From IMG/VR virus record IMGVR_UViG_3300025809_000002, positions 1-56,873 of that record: 56,873 bases of DNA; one strand, 5' to 3'. Within the stretch, counting starts at the first letter, position 1, and each line of letters begins with the position of its first letter. Source of the DNA: a virus. Both the position numbers and the translations under genes were made by a program. The notes beneath the pieces were generated by a model. It was given only the letters and a program-made list of their open reading frames with translations. It did no database searches and was not told the origin of the DNA. This document shows, in pieces, positions 43,483-52,290 of this stretch.

Positions 43483-43734
43483 TATATATCTCCTTGATGT
43501 TAGGCTTAATTCACTGAAATACCTACTCAGGGCCGTACTCGTTTAGGTGGCTAATACAGAAAGTTCTAGATTCTTTCTGCATTAACGGCTAAAGGTACTG
43601 GGTTGTCTCGTAGCCTATAGACAGTGATACATAGGACATTTCTGTCCGTTTTGGGTTAGGCTTAAAGGTGTGTCTCTAGAAGACGGCTTTGTTGCCTAGT
43701 GAGGAGAAGGGGAGAATTCCCCAACCCCTAGTAA
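43483..43734 (-). promoter_or_regulatory. Structured 5' leader of the capsid gene
   Basis: A 252-base gene-free stretch between the capsid start and its promoter. It has a 12-pair hairpin (43552-43563 with 43573-43584, one G-U), a five-pair GGACA/TGTCC hairpin (43634-43647) and an 11-base direct repeat GTTAGGCTTAA (43499-43509 and 43655-43665) flanking them. The second repeat copy lies just ahead of the ribosome site. It may regulate translation or stability of the capsid message; no open reading frame of note. Confidence 0.5.
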
Positions 43735-43763
43735 GTTATACAGAAGTATTCACTTTCTGTCAA
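43735..43763 (-). promoter_or_regulatory. Sigma70 promoter of the capsid gene
   Basis: Leftward TTGACA (plus-strand 43758-43763), 17-base spacer, TATAAC (43735-43740), preceded by CTG as in the two leftward control-region promoters. The predicted start is near 43728, giving a 246-base leader. It lies seven bases after the scaffold stop codon. Confidence 0.85.
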
Positions 43764-43770
43764 CTAATTT

Positions 43771-44619
43771 TTAACGTGCATTTCCTGTAACGTCATACAC
43801 GAATTTATTGGTGCGCTGTGCCGTTAGGATTGCCTCAGCATTTTTTTCAAACTCGTTCATAGACATCTTCTCCACCTGACTCTCATAGATGAGACCTTCA
43901 GTGTTGGCAGCAGATGGTGCCGAGCGTGAGCCTCGACCAATAGCAGAAGCTAAATCTTTGTCAGAAGTTTTCTTACTAGCTTTAATACCTTTGTCTGACT
44001 TATAGAGATCAATAGCTCTAGCCGCAGCTTTTGCATCAGTATCATTGTCATACAAAGCTTGCTGTACCCAATTAGGTTGTTCTTCAACCCATTCATGAAA
44101 TTCATCTTGATCACGTATTTCTCCAAAATCAGGGTGCAGGCGTGTCAGCTCAACTTCTGCTTTTTCTCTAGCATTGTTTTTCTCAGCTTCATCAATCTTC
44201 TTCAGCCGATCTTCAATACCAGTGGATTGTTCTTTTGCTTTCTTAATTGCAATTGTTTCTACAATCTTGTAGACATCAGGGTACTCTGACGCCCAAGCAT
44301 TAAGTTCGTCTTCTGACTTAGGTAGACGAATTTCTTTCTTGGTTGTTTTTGTTAGTTGTTCTTTTAAAGAATCAATCTGCGTTTGCAGGTCATCTTGCAA
44401 CTTTTGACTATGGCGACGAAGGTCACCGTAGCGTTTCTTAAATGTCCTCTCTTCAGAACCCTCTGGTTCTTTCTCGTCATCGTCTTTCTCAACAGGGTTT
44501 TCTCTAGCCTCTGTCAGCGCTTTAATCTCTTCCTCTGTTTGACGAATTCTTTCTTCACTAGCATTACGCCGTCCAAATGCAACCACTGGTTTTGCAACAG
44601 GTATAATAACTTCACTCAT
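43771..44619 (-). CDS. Capsid scaffolding protein
   Basis: 282 residues, very charged and helical (EEIKALTEARENPVEKDDDEKE, KLQDDLQTQIDSLKEQLT), with an acidic N-terminal half and a basic C-terminus. Location directly before the major capsid gene and low sequence complexity are typical for podovirus scaffolds. ATG 44619 follows TAAAGGAAAAAAG. Confidence 0.8.
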   Translation of the reverse strand: MSEVIIPVAKPVVAFGRRNASEERIRQTEEEIKALTEARENPVEKDDDEKEPEGSEERTFKKRYGDLRRHSQKLQDDLQTQIDSLKEQLTKTTKKEIRLPKSEDELNAWASEYPDVYKIVETIAIKKAKEQSTGIEDRLKKIDEAEKNNAREKAEVELTRLHPDFGEIRDQDEFHEWVEEQPNWVQQALYDNDTDAKAAARAIDLYKSDKGIKASKKTSDKDLASAIGRGSRSAPSAANTEGLIYESQVEKMSMNEFEKNAEAILTAQRTNKFVYDVTGNAR

Positions 44620-44744
44620 CTTTTTTCCTTTAAGTTGGGGCTAACAGTAGCAACACTCTGTGTTGGGAATTAGGTAGCCATTGACGGTGGGTTGTTGTTG
44701 AGTATTGGTCAGCCCACCACTGATCCCAATATTTATATTATATC

Positions 44745-46190
44745 TTATTTCTTAGCAGCTAAACCTTTTTTAGTAGGTTTTGCTTTTGCAGGACGTTTCT
44801 TTACCATACCGCCTTTAGCCATATTACCGGCATCATCTTCCTCACCGTATCCGCCGGAGCCATCATCCATGCTAAAGCCGCCGGGGGTTTCACCACCGCT
44901 AGGGCTAGAGCTATAAACGTTAGGGTTGGAGCTAACGGGTGCTGAAGGCCTACCGGGGTCTGCCGCATCAGGATTAACTTCGTTGGCATCTACATCGGTG
45001 CCTTTAGCACTTTCAGTACCAACAACCGAGGCAATCTCTCCATTGCTATTATAGGTAACAATCGCATTCGGGTTTGAAGAGTCTACACCTTTAAGTGCTT
45101 TATCATATAAAGATTTTTGTGCTTTAGCGTATGGCGTCTCAGGGATAAAAGAAAACTTTGATCGTGCATAGGTTGCTACTTTTGCAGCTGCCTTAGCTGC
45201 TGTTGGGTTTTGTGCGTAGAATTGAGCTAGCTTACCATAATCAGTTTCTGTCGTTGCTTGCGTTTCTCCGCTTCCGCTTACGTCTGTAATAGATTTAGCA
45301 GCTTCTTTTTCATCAGCGGCTTTACCTACAAGTTTTTCTACAGGTTCTTTTGTTTCTTTAAAACCTTCAGGAATAGATGTAGAAGGTTTACCATTTAAGT
45401 ATGTAATAAACATAACCCTGCCATCAGGGTGTTTAAAATATCTTACATCTACAACAGGGTTCTTAGTCCAATCCATCTTAGTAGCATCAGCTTCTGTAAC
45501 AATACCCCCAAGAGCAAACCCTTCTGGCATTGCGTCATCACCTTCTTCTGCCATGATGTCATCAATCTCTGCTTCAAAATCTTCATCACCTTGTTCGCTA
45601 AATGTTTGGTCAGGATTTGCAACTTCCTCAGCATTCCCCATCTGGCCCATTTCGTTCATACGTTGTAGGCCCTGCTTTGCTTTATCCCGCATAGCCATCA
45701 GCTTCTCTAGGCCAATGTAACGAACAACATCAGCAGGCACAACAAACTCGCCCTCGCTAAGCTGTGCTGGAATATCATCAGCAACTTCTTCTCGTAAAGA
45801 ACCCGGAGGAACTTCTACACCGTTGACGCTTTCGCCACTGTCATCCATCATGCCGCCTTCGGCGAATAGTTTATTCATTTGTTCCACGTTGCCACCCTTT
45901 GCATATTTCTCTGGAGCATTAGCGCCCCCTGCATCTGATTTTCTAATAGCATCATCTACAGCTTCTTTAATAGACTCAAAAGATCTATACTCGTTTTTAG
46001 TATTTAAAGCATTCTCAATTGCTTCATCTTCGGATACAATCTGACCGTTCCAAAGTGAAGGAATGTTTGTGGGCTTACCTTTGTTTAAGCGGGGGTCTGT
46101 GACAGTGATACTAACCTCACTCATATCTTCACCTGAATCGCTCTTAACAGTAGGAAGACCATCGTGTGTCTTTAAATTATTTTGACCCAT
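44745..46190 (-). CDS. Head-region structural protein with AKGG motifs
   Basis: 481 residues from ATG 46190; a second ATG lies three codons upstream (46199), but AAGGGA is better spaced for 46190. The N-terminal half has TDPRLNKGKPTNIPSLWNGQIV, a segment also known from phage/lysozyme-type proteins. Then PAQLSEGEFVVPADVVRYIGLEK, a conserved pattern of head proteins in environmental podoviruses. KYAKGGN, FAEGGMM, FALGGIV and a final MAKGGMVKKR repeat a glycine motif seen in other virion proteins here. The C-terminus is Lys/Pro-rich. Function unknown. Confidence 0.6.
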   Translation of the reverse strand: MGQNNLKTHDGLPTVKSDSGEDMSEVSITVTDPRLNKGKPTNIPSLWNGQIVSEDEAIENALNTKNEYRSFESIKEAVDDAIRKSDAGGANAPEKYAKGGNVEQMNKLFAEGGMMDDSGESVNGVEVPPGSLREEVADDIPAQLSEGEFVVPADVVRYIGLEKLMAMRDKAKQGLQRMNEMGQMGNAEEVANPDQTFSEQGDEDFEAEIDDIMAEEGDDAMPEGFALGGIVTEADATKMDWTKNPVVDVRYFKHPDGRVMFITYLNGKPSTSIPEGFKETKEPVEKLVGKAADEKEAAKSITDVSGSGETQATTETDYGKLAQFYAQNPTAAKAAAKVATYARSKFSFIPETPYAKAQKSLYDKALKGVDSSNPNAIVTYNSNGEIASVVGTESAKGTDVDANEVNPDAADPGRPSAPVSSNPNVYSSSPSGGETPGGFSMDDGSGGYGEEDDAGNMAKGGMVKKRPAKAKPTKKGLAAKK

Positions 46191-46392
46191 TAATTTCATC
46201 CCTTAATTGCTTCAGCTTCTTAAGAGCCATGACTGCGCCTTGTGCCCTGTGTATTTCTACAGTATTGGTGGCCTGCTCTAAAGACTTCTGCTGAATGCTG
46301 GTGTAATAATCAACCATATCTTCAAAGGCTTGCCACTGAGTAGGAGCTGAGACCAGAGGCTTTAAAGCACTTAGCCACTTCTTCTCTGTCAT
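46177..46392 (-). CDS. Small helical head-region protein
   Basis: 71 residues, helical throughout (QWQAFEDMVDYYTSIQQKSL, AVMALKKLKQLRDE). Short coupled genes of this type follow the portal gene in T7-like and marine podoviruses. It overlaps the portal gene by four bases. Confidence 0.65.
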   Translation of the reverse strand: MTEKKWLSALKPLVSAPTQWQAFEDMVDYYTSIQQKSLEQATNTVEIHRAQGAVMALKKLKQLRDEINGSK

Positions 46393-48506
46393 TGCATCGG
46401 TCCTTGTGGAGCCGCTGGTGCAGCAGGAGGTGCTGCCTGTGCAGGAGCGCCACTAAATCCTTGCTCACCCGGAGCAGGTGCTGTACCCACGCCCATGTTG
46501 CCGCCACCACCACCAGAAGTATCTGACACAGGAGGAGGACCACCAGCACCAGCAGCAGCTGGCTCAGGGGCTGGTTGCATCTTCTGCAGAATCAACGCCT
46601 GTCTAGCTGCTTCGTCCATGTTGTTCGCCACCAAGTCGGGATCAAGATCCATACTCTTAGCAATTTCACGCACAATGTAAGGCAGCTTAGCAAATGGAGC
46701 CAGTGCAGGGTTCTGAATAACTTGTAAGAATTGCAGCAGACGCTGTGAGCGCACTTCGTTCTGCATCAAGCTTTCAGTACCACGGGCTTTAACTTCTAAG
46801 TCACCAGCAGCTTCTGGGTCATAATCAAACTGCATGTTAAAGGCAAAGAAAGCCTCTCCCATTGGACGCAGTAGATAATCATCCACGTTCTTAATCACAG
46901 TCTTGATGCCGCCGCTTGCCGCATTCATCAGCATAGAGATGCCAGAGGCTGTGCGTCCAACACCAGCTACGCCAGTTTGACCGTGCGAGAATGAAGGAAG
47001 ACCTGTAGACTCATCAGCAAGCTGCCGTGCTTTGTCAAACATCTGCAGGTTTTCTTGCGAGACGTTGGGGAACTTAGTACCAAAAAGCGCTTGACCGGGT
47101 GCGCCCCCTTGTCGGCGAAACACTTTGCCGGGGTGGATGGTTAAGTCTTGACCGGGAACAAGGTTTGTTTCATCAACCTCAAACACAAGATTGCCCGACA
47201 GGACCGCATTATCCACCGACAGACGCATAAACCCATTCATAAGAGTTTGGGTATCATCCATGTTCTCGGCGATACCGACACCAAAAAAGGAGTAGGGGTT
47301 TAGTTCATATGGAACAGCATAATACGGAATCCTGACGGGCTTAAAAGGATTTAAAACAAGACGGATAATCTTACCATTGGTAAACCAGATGTTAGCTTGC
47401 AACTCGGGCATATCTTCTAACTCTTTAGGAATCTTAATGTCATTCTGCTCTAAGAGTTCAACATCAACAACGCCCCAGTACTCTAACACCTCATAACGCT
47501 CAACACCAGTGTCAGTTTGATAATCATTTAAATCATCTTCCCAAGATTTCTTAACATAGTCAGGACCATTAGCAATCACCATGTCAATGACGTTGCTACG
47601 AAACATAGGACGCTTCTTCAGCCCACGCAACTGTGTGCTGCTCATCTTATGACGCTCAATAAAGTATTGCATCTCATCAGTGTTGCTGGCGTCAGGATCA
47701 GGGTACGCATTCCACACACTTACATGAGAAGTTTGTGGCATTGTCTTGATGATGGGATTATATTTACCTTCTTCGTCCCATCGTGGATATTCTTTATCCA
47801 CAGCAAAAGGACCCTTCATAATACCTGTACCAAACAGCGCCATCTCAAAAGCAGCAGATCGTAGTTGCTTGTTGGCGTTGCTCTCGTCAAGCTGGTCCAT
47901 AATCTTCTTCTGCATCTTCTTAGCAGCAACCATCGCCGGGTGGAAAGTGACTGAAGTTGGTGTTGCGCCTGCACCTTCTTTAACGTCTAGCTCAGCAAGC
48001 TTCTCTTTCAAAGGACCAAGCATATCTGCTAGTGATGTTGCAGTGGCACCTTTAGGAAAGTCTTTACCGTCTCCTTTATAGCCAAACAATGAAGATTGTT
48101 CTTCTGGCATATCTGCCATCTTAGGGTCAGCCTCAACGTGTACGCTCTCAGCTACACCCTCTGGTAGGATGGTGGGTTCAATAGAAAGAGGGAATGTATT
48201 ATTAGCAAACAATACATCAGTGATCTGACCATACGCAGCTAGAGTCTTAGTCTTTGTAACTTTTATAAAGACACGACTCTTCTCTGCCTCAGTAAATTGA
48301 ACGTCAGTGCCGTAGATTCCACGATAGTTGCGATACGCACGGAGCCAACGATCTTCGTCAGAGCGACGAGCATCCTCAGCACGGGAGAAGCGCTCATCCA
48401 AAAAGGCCATCAAGCCATTAGCTTGTAATATATCTTCGTAGACATCCTTGCTGTCAGGAAGTCCTACAGCTTTATCATCCATAAAAGGGGTGTCAGATTT
48501 GTTCAT
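46389..48506 (-). CDS. Portal protein
   Basis: 705 residues, within the size range of podovirus portals. It begins with a helical domain (FLDERFSRAEDARRSDEDRW, RAYRNYRGIYG), then a central alpha/beta part with YPDPDASNTDEMQYFIERH and PVRIPYYAVPYELNPYSFFG. The clip-like helical region with TASGISMLMNAASGGIK follows, and a Pro/Gly/Ala-rich tail. It forms the dodecameric ring at the tail vertex. The C-terminal tail (about 635-705) is low complexity. No Shine-Dalgarno sequence precedes its ATG (see the -10-like box upstream). Confidence 0.9.
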   Translation of the reverse strand: MNKSDTPFMDDKAVGLPDSKDVYEDILQANGLMAFLDERFSRAEDARRSDEDRWLRAYRNYRGIYGTDVQFTEAEKSRVFIKVTKTKTLAAYGQITDVLFANNTFPLSIEPTILPEGVAESVHVEADPKMADMPEEQSSLFGYKGDGKDFPKGATATSLADMLGPLKEKLAELDVKEGAGATPTSVTFHPAMVAAKKMQKKIMDQLDESNANKQLRSAAFEMALFGTGIMKGPFAVDKEYPRWDEEGKYNPIIKTMPQTSHVSVWNAYPDPDASNTDEMQYFIERHKMSSTQLRGLKKRPMFRSNVIDMVIANGPDYVKKSWEDDLNDYQTDTGVERYEVLEYWGVVDVELLEQNDIKIPKELEDMPELQANIWFTNGKIIRLVLNPFKPVRIPYYAVPYELNPYSFFGVGIAENMDDTQTLMNGFMRLSVDNAVLSGNLVFEVDETNLVPGQDLTIHPGKVFRRQGGAPGQALFGTKFPNVSQENLQMFDKARQLADESTGLPSFSHGQTGVAGVGRTASGISMLMNAASGGIKTVIKNVDDYLLRPMGEAFFAFNMQFDYDPEAAGDLEVKARGTESLMQNEVRSQRLLQFLQVIQNPALAPFAKLPYIVREIAKSMDLDPDLVANNMDEAARQALILQKMQPAPEPAAAGAGGPPPVSDTSGGGGGNMGVGTAPAPGEQGFSGAPAQAAPPAAPAAPQGPMQ

Positions 48507-48512
48507 GTTTTA

Positions 48513-48518
48513 GTTATA
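48513..48518 (-). promoter_or_regulatory. Possible extended -10 box abutting the portal start
   Basis: Leftward TGGTATAAC (TATAAC at 48513-48518) lies six bases before the portal ATG (48506). No -35 match is seen. If used, transcription would start at the ATG, giving a leaderless message, which fits the missing ribosome site. Weak evidence alone. Confidence 0.3.
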
Positions 48519-48528
48519 CCATAAATTA

Positions 48529-49938
48529 TTAGTAACCAAAAGTTTTATCTGTTGGTTGATACACACGTTGTGAAGCTGGATTGTAATCAAAAATGCTTGA
48601 ACTACGTGGGCGAGACATAAGACCATAACGTAGGGCGTCATAGGTGTGGTCATTCTTAACCTTAGTGTCTACGTCTTCTACGTTTGTTTTATCAAGAGGC
48701 AGCGAAGGCAAGTCAGCAATAAGCTGAGTGCAGTTGCTAAAGATTGTCATTCGGGGTGCTTCGGTGAACGGATCAATCTGCAAGCGACGATGCACCTCGT
48801 TCTTACCAGCCACACGGCTACCAGCACTCCTATCAGCAGGACGCCAACGGCACCCCTTCATAATCATACGTTCAGCAATAGAAGGACCAGTGTCGCCCCG
48901 CTTATGCCAGCAGCTACTATCCAACACACCGTAACGAATTGGTTCATTATCTTCCATTTCTAGCACCATATTGGCTAAATCTTCTGCCAATACCTTAGTG
49001 ACGTAAAGTTCACGGTATACAACGATGGACTCATCAGGAGCAACAGCAAACCAAATAACAGCGGAGAAACTTCCATAACCATAATCACAAGCCCTAAAAC
49101 GTACCCAATCTCTTGGGATGGCATAGGGTTCTACAACGTGTATGGCCCTGTTAAACTCAGAGAATGCTGCACCTTCTGCAACATCCCAGTTACCATCAAG
49201 CAATTGCTTGCGCTGATGCTCTGGCAATGACAGCAACATCGTCTCATAGTCGCCAGTCTGTGCCAGATGCGGGTTGTCCACCAGTTTTGCTGGTATAAAC
49301 CTACGTTTAAATAGGGGGTCTCCCTCTTTACTGTGTCCTGTAGGGTAGGTCATCACCTCCCCTGTCTCTGTATCCGTGGCCCAGAAGGACTTACCTGCTG
49401 GTGAAGGGTCAATAAAGGTCTTCTTAACCCACGAATGCCCCTTGTTACCGGGGTTTGTTGACGCTCTCATGTACACAGGCAGGTCTGGTGCCGTGCTACG
49501 TAAGCGTGAACGCATATAATTCCACGCAAAAGGCGTTGCCCACTGCGTAAGCTCGTCAAATCCTATCCAACTGAAGGAAAGTCCTTGATATCTTAAGACA
49601 TCTTCGTCCCTATCTAGGTAGGACATCCACAATCTACCCCCACTTGGGGCTTCCCACTGCATCTTTCGCTCACTCCACTTGATGCCGGGGTAGATTTTGG
49701 GGTATAGCTCTTGGCTTTTCCAAATAAGTTCCCGTAATTCCTCTGTAGTGTGGCGCAAAAGCAGCCCAGAAAACTGTGGGTGGGGCAAATACCGCAAAGG
49801 ATCTGCCAACATTGCGTAGGATTTACCTCCACCAGCAGCTCCACCGTACAAAACCTCCCTATCTGCCGCCGCCAGAAACGCTGTCTGCGGTCCGGGGTTG
49901 GGAGCAAAGATAATATTCTCATTCTCTGCTGTCGGCAA
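48529..49938 (-). CDS. terL: Terminase large subunit
   Basis: 469 residues if begun at TTG 49938. A longer frame runs up to GTG 50109 (526 residues), but it overlaps the previous gene by 191 bases and gives a Ser/Lys-rich segment unlike terminases. Walker A is GGAAGGGKS (31-39), Walker B lies in SFSWIGFDELT, and the C-terminal nuclease begins with RACDYGYG. It pumps DNA into the prohead. Start remains uncertain. Confidence 0.9.
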   Translation of the reverse strand: MPTAENENIIFAPNPGPQTAFLAAADREVLYGGAAGGGKSYAMLADPLRYLPHPQFSGLLLRHTTEELRELIWKSQELYPKIYPGIKWSERKMQWEAPSGGRLWMSYLDRDEDVLRYQGLSFSWIGFDELTQWATPFAWNYMRSRLRSTAPDLPVYMRASTNPGNKGHSWVKKTFIDPSPAGKSFWATDTETGEVMTYPTGHSKEGDPLFKRRFIPAKLVDNPHLAQTGDYETMLLSLPEHQRKQLLDGNWDVAEGAAFSEFNRAIHVVEPYAIPRDWVRFRACDYGYGSFSAVIWFAVAPDESIVVYRELYVTKVLAEDLANMVLEMEDNEPIRYGVLDSSCWHKRGDTGPSIAERMIMKGCRWRPADRSAGSRVAGKNEVHRRLQIDPFTEAPRMTIFSNCTQLIADLPSLPLDKTNVEDVDTKVKNDHTYDALRYGLMSRPRSSSIFDYNPASQRVYQPTDKTFGY

Positions 49939-50395
49939 GCTCTGTAGCTGCCCGCTCTCTGAGGGCGACGTAATGATCGCTGCGGAAGAAGGGGTTGGTT
50001 TCTTTGCGCTTTGTTTTTTCTTCGTACTCTTCAATTTTGTTGAGCGCTTGCGTGAGCCTTCGGGCAAGCTCCCTGTAGTATCTAGCTTTGCTCTTATAGG
50101 ACTGCTCACTTCTTACCCTTTTTAATAACCCTGTGTAGGTGATGCTCCTGCCTGTTCTTGTTGTTAACCAAGCTGCTACCTGTCTGGCGCTGTATTTCTT
50201 TAAATGCTTCTTTGCCTGCTCTAGAAAGTCTAGCTCCAGCGGGATCGGCTTCCATACTCCCTCATCGTCTGGGTCCTCTTCGTATCCAAACGGTGCAACC
50301 ACGTAGTTGATGGGCTTAGGAATAGACACCCATACATCCTCTTCACGAGGCTGAGGCAATATCCAAGTACCGAAGTCTCTTTCATTCTGCTGCAT
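49919..50395 (-). CDS. Conserved phage protein between TerS and TerL
   Basis: 158 residues: a beta start with TWILPQPREEDVWVSIPKP, a VWKPIPLELDFLEQAKKHLK link, then YSARQVAAWLTTRTGRSITYTGLLKRVR, a clear helix-turn-helix, and a basic helical tail. Proteins like this occur next to terminase genes in marine podoviruses. A DNA-recognition role in packaging is possible. It overlaps TerS by 14 bases. Confidence 0.7.
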   Translation of the reverse strand: MQQNERDFGTWILPQPREEDVWVSIPKPINYVVAPFGYEEDPDDEGVWKPIPLELDFLEQAKKHLKKYSARQVAAWLTTRTGRSITYTGLLKRVRSEQSYKSKARYYRELARRLTQALNKIEEYEEKTKRKETNPFFRSDHYVALRERAATELADSRE

Positions 50396-50750
50396 CTTTT
50401 GCTGGGAGAATCATGATACCGTTGCTGGCCTGAATCTCCATCTTCTCTGTCTTAACAACACCTGCACGATCTAACAGATCTTTAGCAGCGTTAAGCTTCT
50501 CTTTGATGCCAAGCTCTGTTGGGTCAACCAATCCACTAACAACTGCCATTGCCGCTCTAGGAGCGTTGGTTGCAATGTACAGCTGAGTGGCCTCAATGAT
50601 CTCTGCCTTCAGTGTGTCCATGATCATCTTAGTGGCGTAGCCTTCGCTGTAGCCAGCAAGCTTACGAGCCTTTGCAGGGTTGCCACCAGCCTCTCCGAAA
50701 AGCACCTCAATGAATTTCTGCTGCTGTTCGTTTAATTCTCTCTTAGCCAT
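50382..50750 (-). CDS. terS: Terminase small subunit
   Basis: 122 residues. LNEQQQKFIEVLFGEAGGNPAKARKLAGYS and YATKMIMDTLKAEIIEATQLY match the small terminase pattern with its N-terminal HTH (the GN..KA....GYS box). A helical oligomerisation part and a tail with MEIQASNGIMILPAKD follow. It recognises phage DNA for packaging, and it stands upstream of TerL as expected. Confidence 0.8.
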   Translation of the reverse strand: MAKRELNEQQQKFIEVLFGEAGGNPAKARKLAGYSEGYATKMIMDTLKAEIIEATQLYIATNAPRAAMAVVSGLVDPTELGIKEKLNAAKDLLDRAGVVKTEKMEIQASNGIMILPAKDAAE

Positions 50751-50761
50751 ATTGTCTCTCT

Positions 50762-51115
50762 TTATTGTCTAGATGTGGGGTCGTAATATTCTTCAACAGT
50801 GAGGGTGGCATCAATGGTGGAGCCTGCCTCTGGTGTGAAGCAGATGTGGTCACCAGCATTCAATGTTAAATAGCTACCATCTAGCTTTAAGAAGTTGTAA
50901 GCAGAAATAACATAGCCGCCAATAATATAAAATTCTGAGTCGCTGTGTGAATTGTACCATTTAATAGCTAGTGTTTTATTACCACTGCCTAGGTTGGCAG
51001 CAAACAGCAACACAATATGTGAGGTGTAGTTATTGGGGCAGGTGTAGACGATGTTTTCCACACCCGCCGTGAGCTGCATGCCCACACTTCTACTCTTGAA
51101 GATGTTGCGATCCAT
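50762..51115 (-). CDS. Beta-structured virion protein
   Basis: 117 residues, beta-rich (GMQLTAGVENIVYTCPNNYT, HICFTPEAGSTIDATLTVEEY). Similar small proteins occur near packaging genes in environmental podoviruses and may decorate the head or tail. It overlaps its neighbour by one base. Confidence 0.65.
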   Translation of the reverse strand: MDRNIFKSRSVGMQLTAGVENIVYTCPNNYTSHIVLLFAANLGSGNKTLAIKWYNSHSDSEFYIIGGYVISAYNFLKLDGSYLTLNAGDHICFTPEAGSTIDATLTVEEYYDPTSRQ

Positions 51116-51825
51116 TACTTCTTCTTGCCAGTTTCTTCACGAGCTTTCTTTTGCAAAGCTTTTTTCTTAGCAGCCATCTTGTCTTGCTCAGCTCTAAACT
51201 CAGCTTGACTTTGAATAGGCTTCAGTGCTGCTTTAGGTTTATCTTTCTTAGCGGGAGCATCTCGGCGAGTTAAACCACGCTCTTTATTTAATAAATCCCT
51301 TAGCGTTTTATCTGTACCATACTTCTTCTTAAAAGCGTCCAGCTCTGCTTTGCTAACAAACACCTTACCGTTCTTAACTTCTCTACCACCAAGCATTTTC
51401 TTCTCAGTTTTAGGCGCTGCTTTAGGCGTTATTTTAGGGGCTGCTTTTTCCTTTGTTGTTGAACCACTAGGTGCTACACCGCCACGGCTATCTTTAGCTT
51501 CTGCTTTAGGTTTAGCTTTTGCTTCAGCTTTATCTTTAATCGCTGACACAGCACCTACTCCTGCGGCGGCTACATTCGCTGCTGCCGCTGCTTTCGCAAC
51601 ACCACTTGAACCTTTTGATTTTTTTGCTGCCGCTGCTGCTTCTTTAGCAATATCTCTAACAGGGCCTCCTTGACCTTTTGCTTTTTCTACCTGCTTTGCT
51701 ATACGCAATATTGATGCATCAGTTACATCATTCATGTTTAGGTCTTTAAGCTTCTTACCCTTCTTTAAGGCAGAAGCGCCTCTAGCGAGAAAAGGTGCCG
51801 CTCTAACTATTAGTGGTAATACCAT
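51115..51825 (-). CDS. Lys/Ala-rich protein, probable virion or DNA-binding
   Basis: 236 residues, strongly basic, with low-complexity AAAAKKS and KAEAKAKPKAEAKD runs, a KMLGGREVKNGKVFVSKAEL segment and a basic tail. Composition resembles histone-H1-like tails and suggests DNA binding or disorder. No defined domain except the short KFVSKAELDAFKKKYG-like helix. Confidence 0.6.
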   Translation of the reverse strand: MVLPLIVRAAPFLARGASALKKGKKLKDLNMNDVTDASILRIAKQVEKAKGQGGPVRDIAKEAAAAAKKSKGSSGVAKAAAAANVAAAGVGAVSAIKDKAEAKAKPKAEAKDSRGGVAPSGSTTKEKAAPKITPKAAPKTEKKMLGGREVKNGKVFVSKAELDAFKKKYGTDKTLRDLLNKERGLTRRDAPAKKDKPKAALKPIQSQAEFRAEQDKMAAKKKALQKKAREETGKKK

Positions 51826-51827
51826 GA

Positions 51828-52265
51828 TTATTTACTCCCTGATGCTTTAACACTAGCTCCGCAATTTGCGTAGCCGCCTTTTGCCATCTTCTTAGCTGGC
51901 TTCTTTTTATCCGTCAAACCAACCATCACAGCAACCACTGGTGACTGGCGGGTCATCTCTTTCTTAGCAGCAGGCTTCTTAACAGCACCACCTTTAGCCA
52001 TAGCACTGTCCTTCATCATGCTGCCGTCCGGCATCTTGTGCATGCCTTTCATTTTAGTGGCATCGCCCCCGTACATGTAGCCCTTCTTCTTAACAGCACC
52101 ACCCTTAGCCATTGTCTCACCGCCCTTAACAGCCTTGTCATAGAACTCAAGCTCAATGGCGTTGGCTCTATCTAACATCTCATTACGAGCTTCCTGTGGA
52201 ATGCTCTTGTCTTTTGCTTGCGCTCTTAAACGCTTAATCTCTGCTGCCGCTGCTTTCTTGTCCAT
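51828..52265 (-). CDS. Basic protein with repeated MAKGG motifs
   Basis: 145 residues. A helical N-terminus (EIKRLRAQAKDKSIPQEARN) is followed by three MAKGGA/Y motifs, a methionine/glycine-rich GYMYGGDATKMKGMHKMPDG part and Lys-rich linkers. The motif recurs in three large virion proteins of this genome, so this is probably packaged too. Function unknown. Confidence 0.65.
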   Translation of the reverse strand: MDKKAAAAEIKRLRAQAKDKSIPQEARNEMLDRANAIELEFYDKAVKGGETMAKGGAVKKKGYMYGGDATKMKGMHKMPDGSMMKDSAMAKGGAVKKPAAKKEMTRQSPVVAVMVGLTDKKKPAKKMAKGGYANCGASVKASGSK

Positions 52266-52290
52266 TTTGTTTCCTTGGGGTTGTTAATCG

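Noticed and set aside
44737-44742. Leftward TATAAT upstream of the scaffold gene
   Set aside because: No -35 or extended -10 partner and the surrounding is very AT-rich; too weak to list as a promoter.
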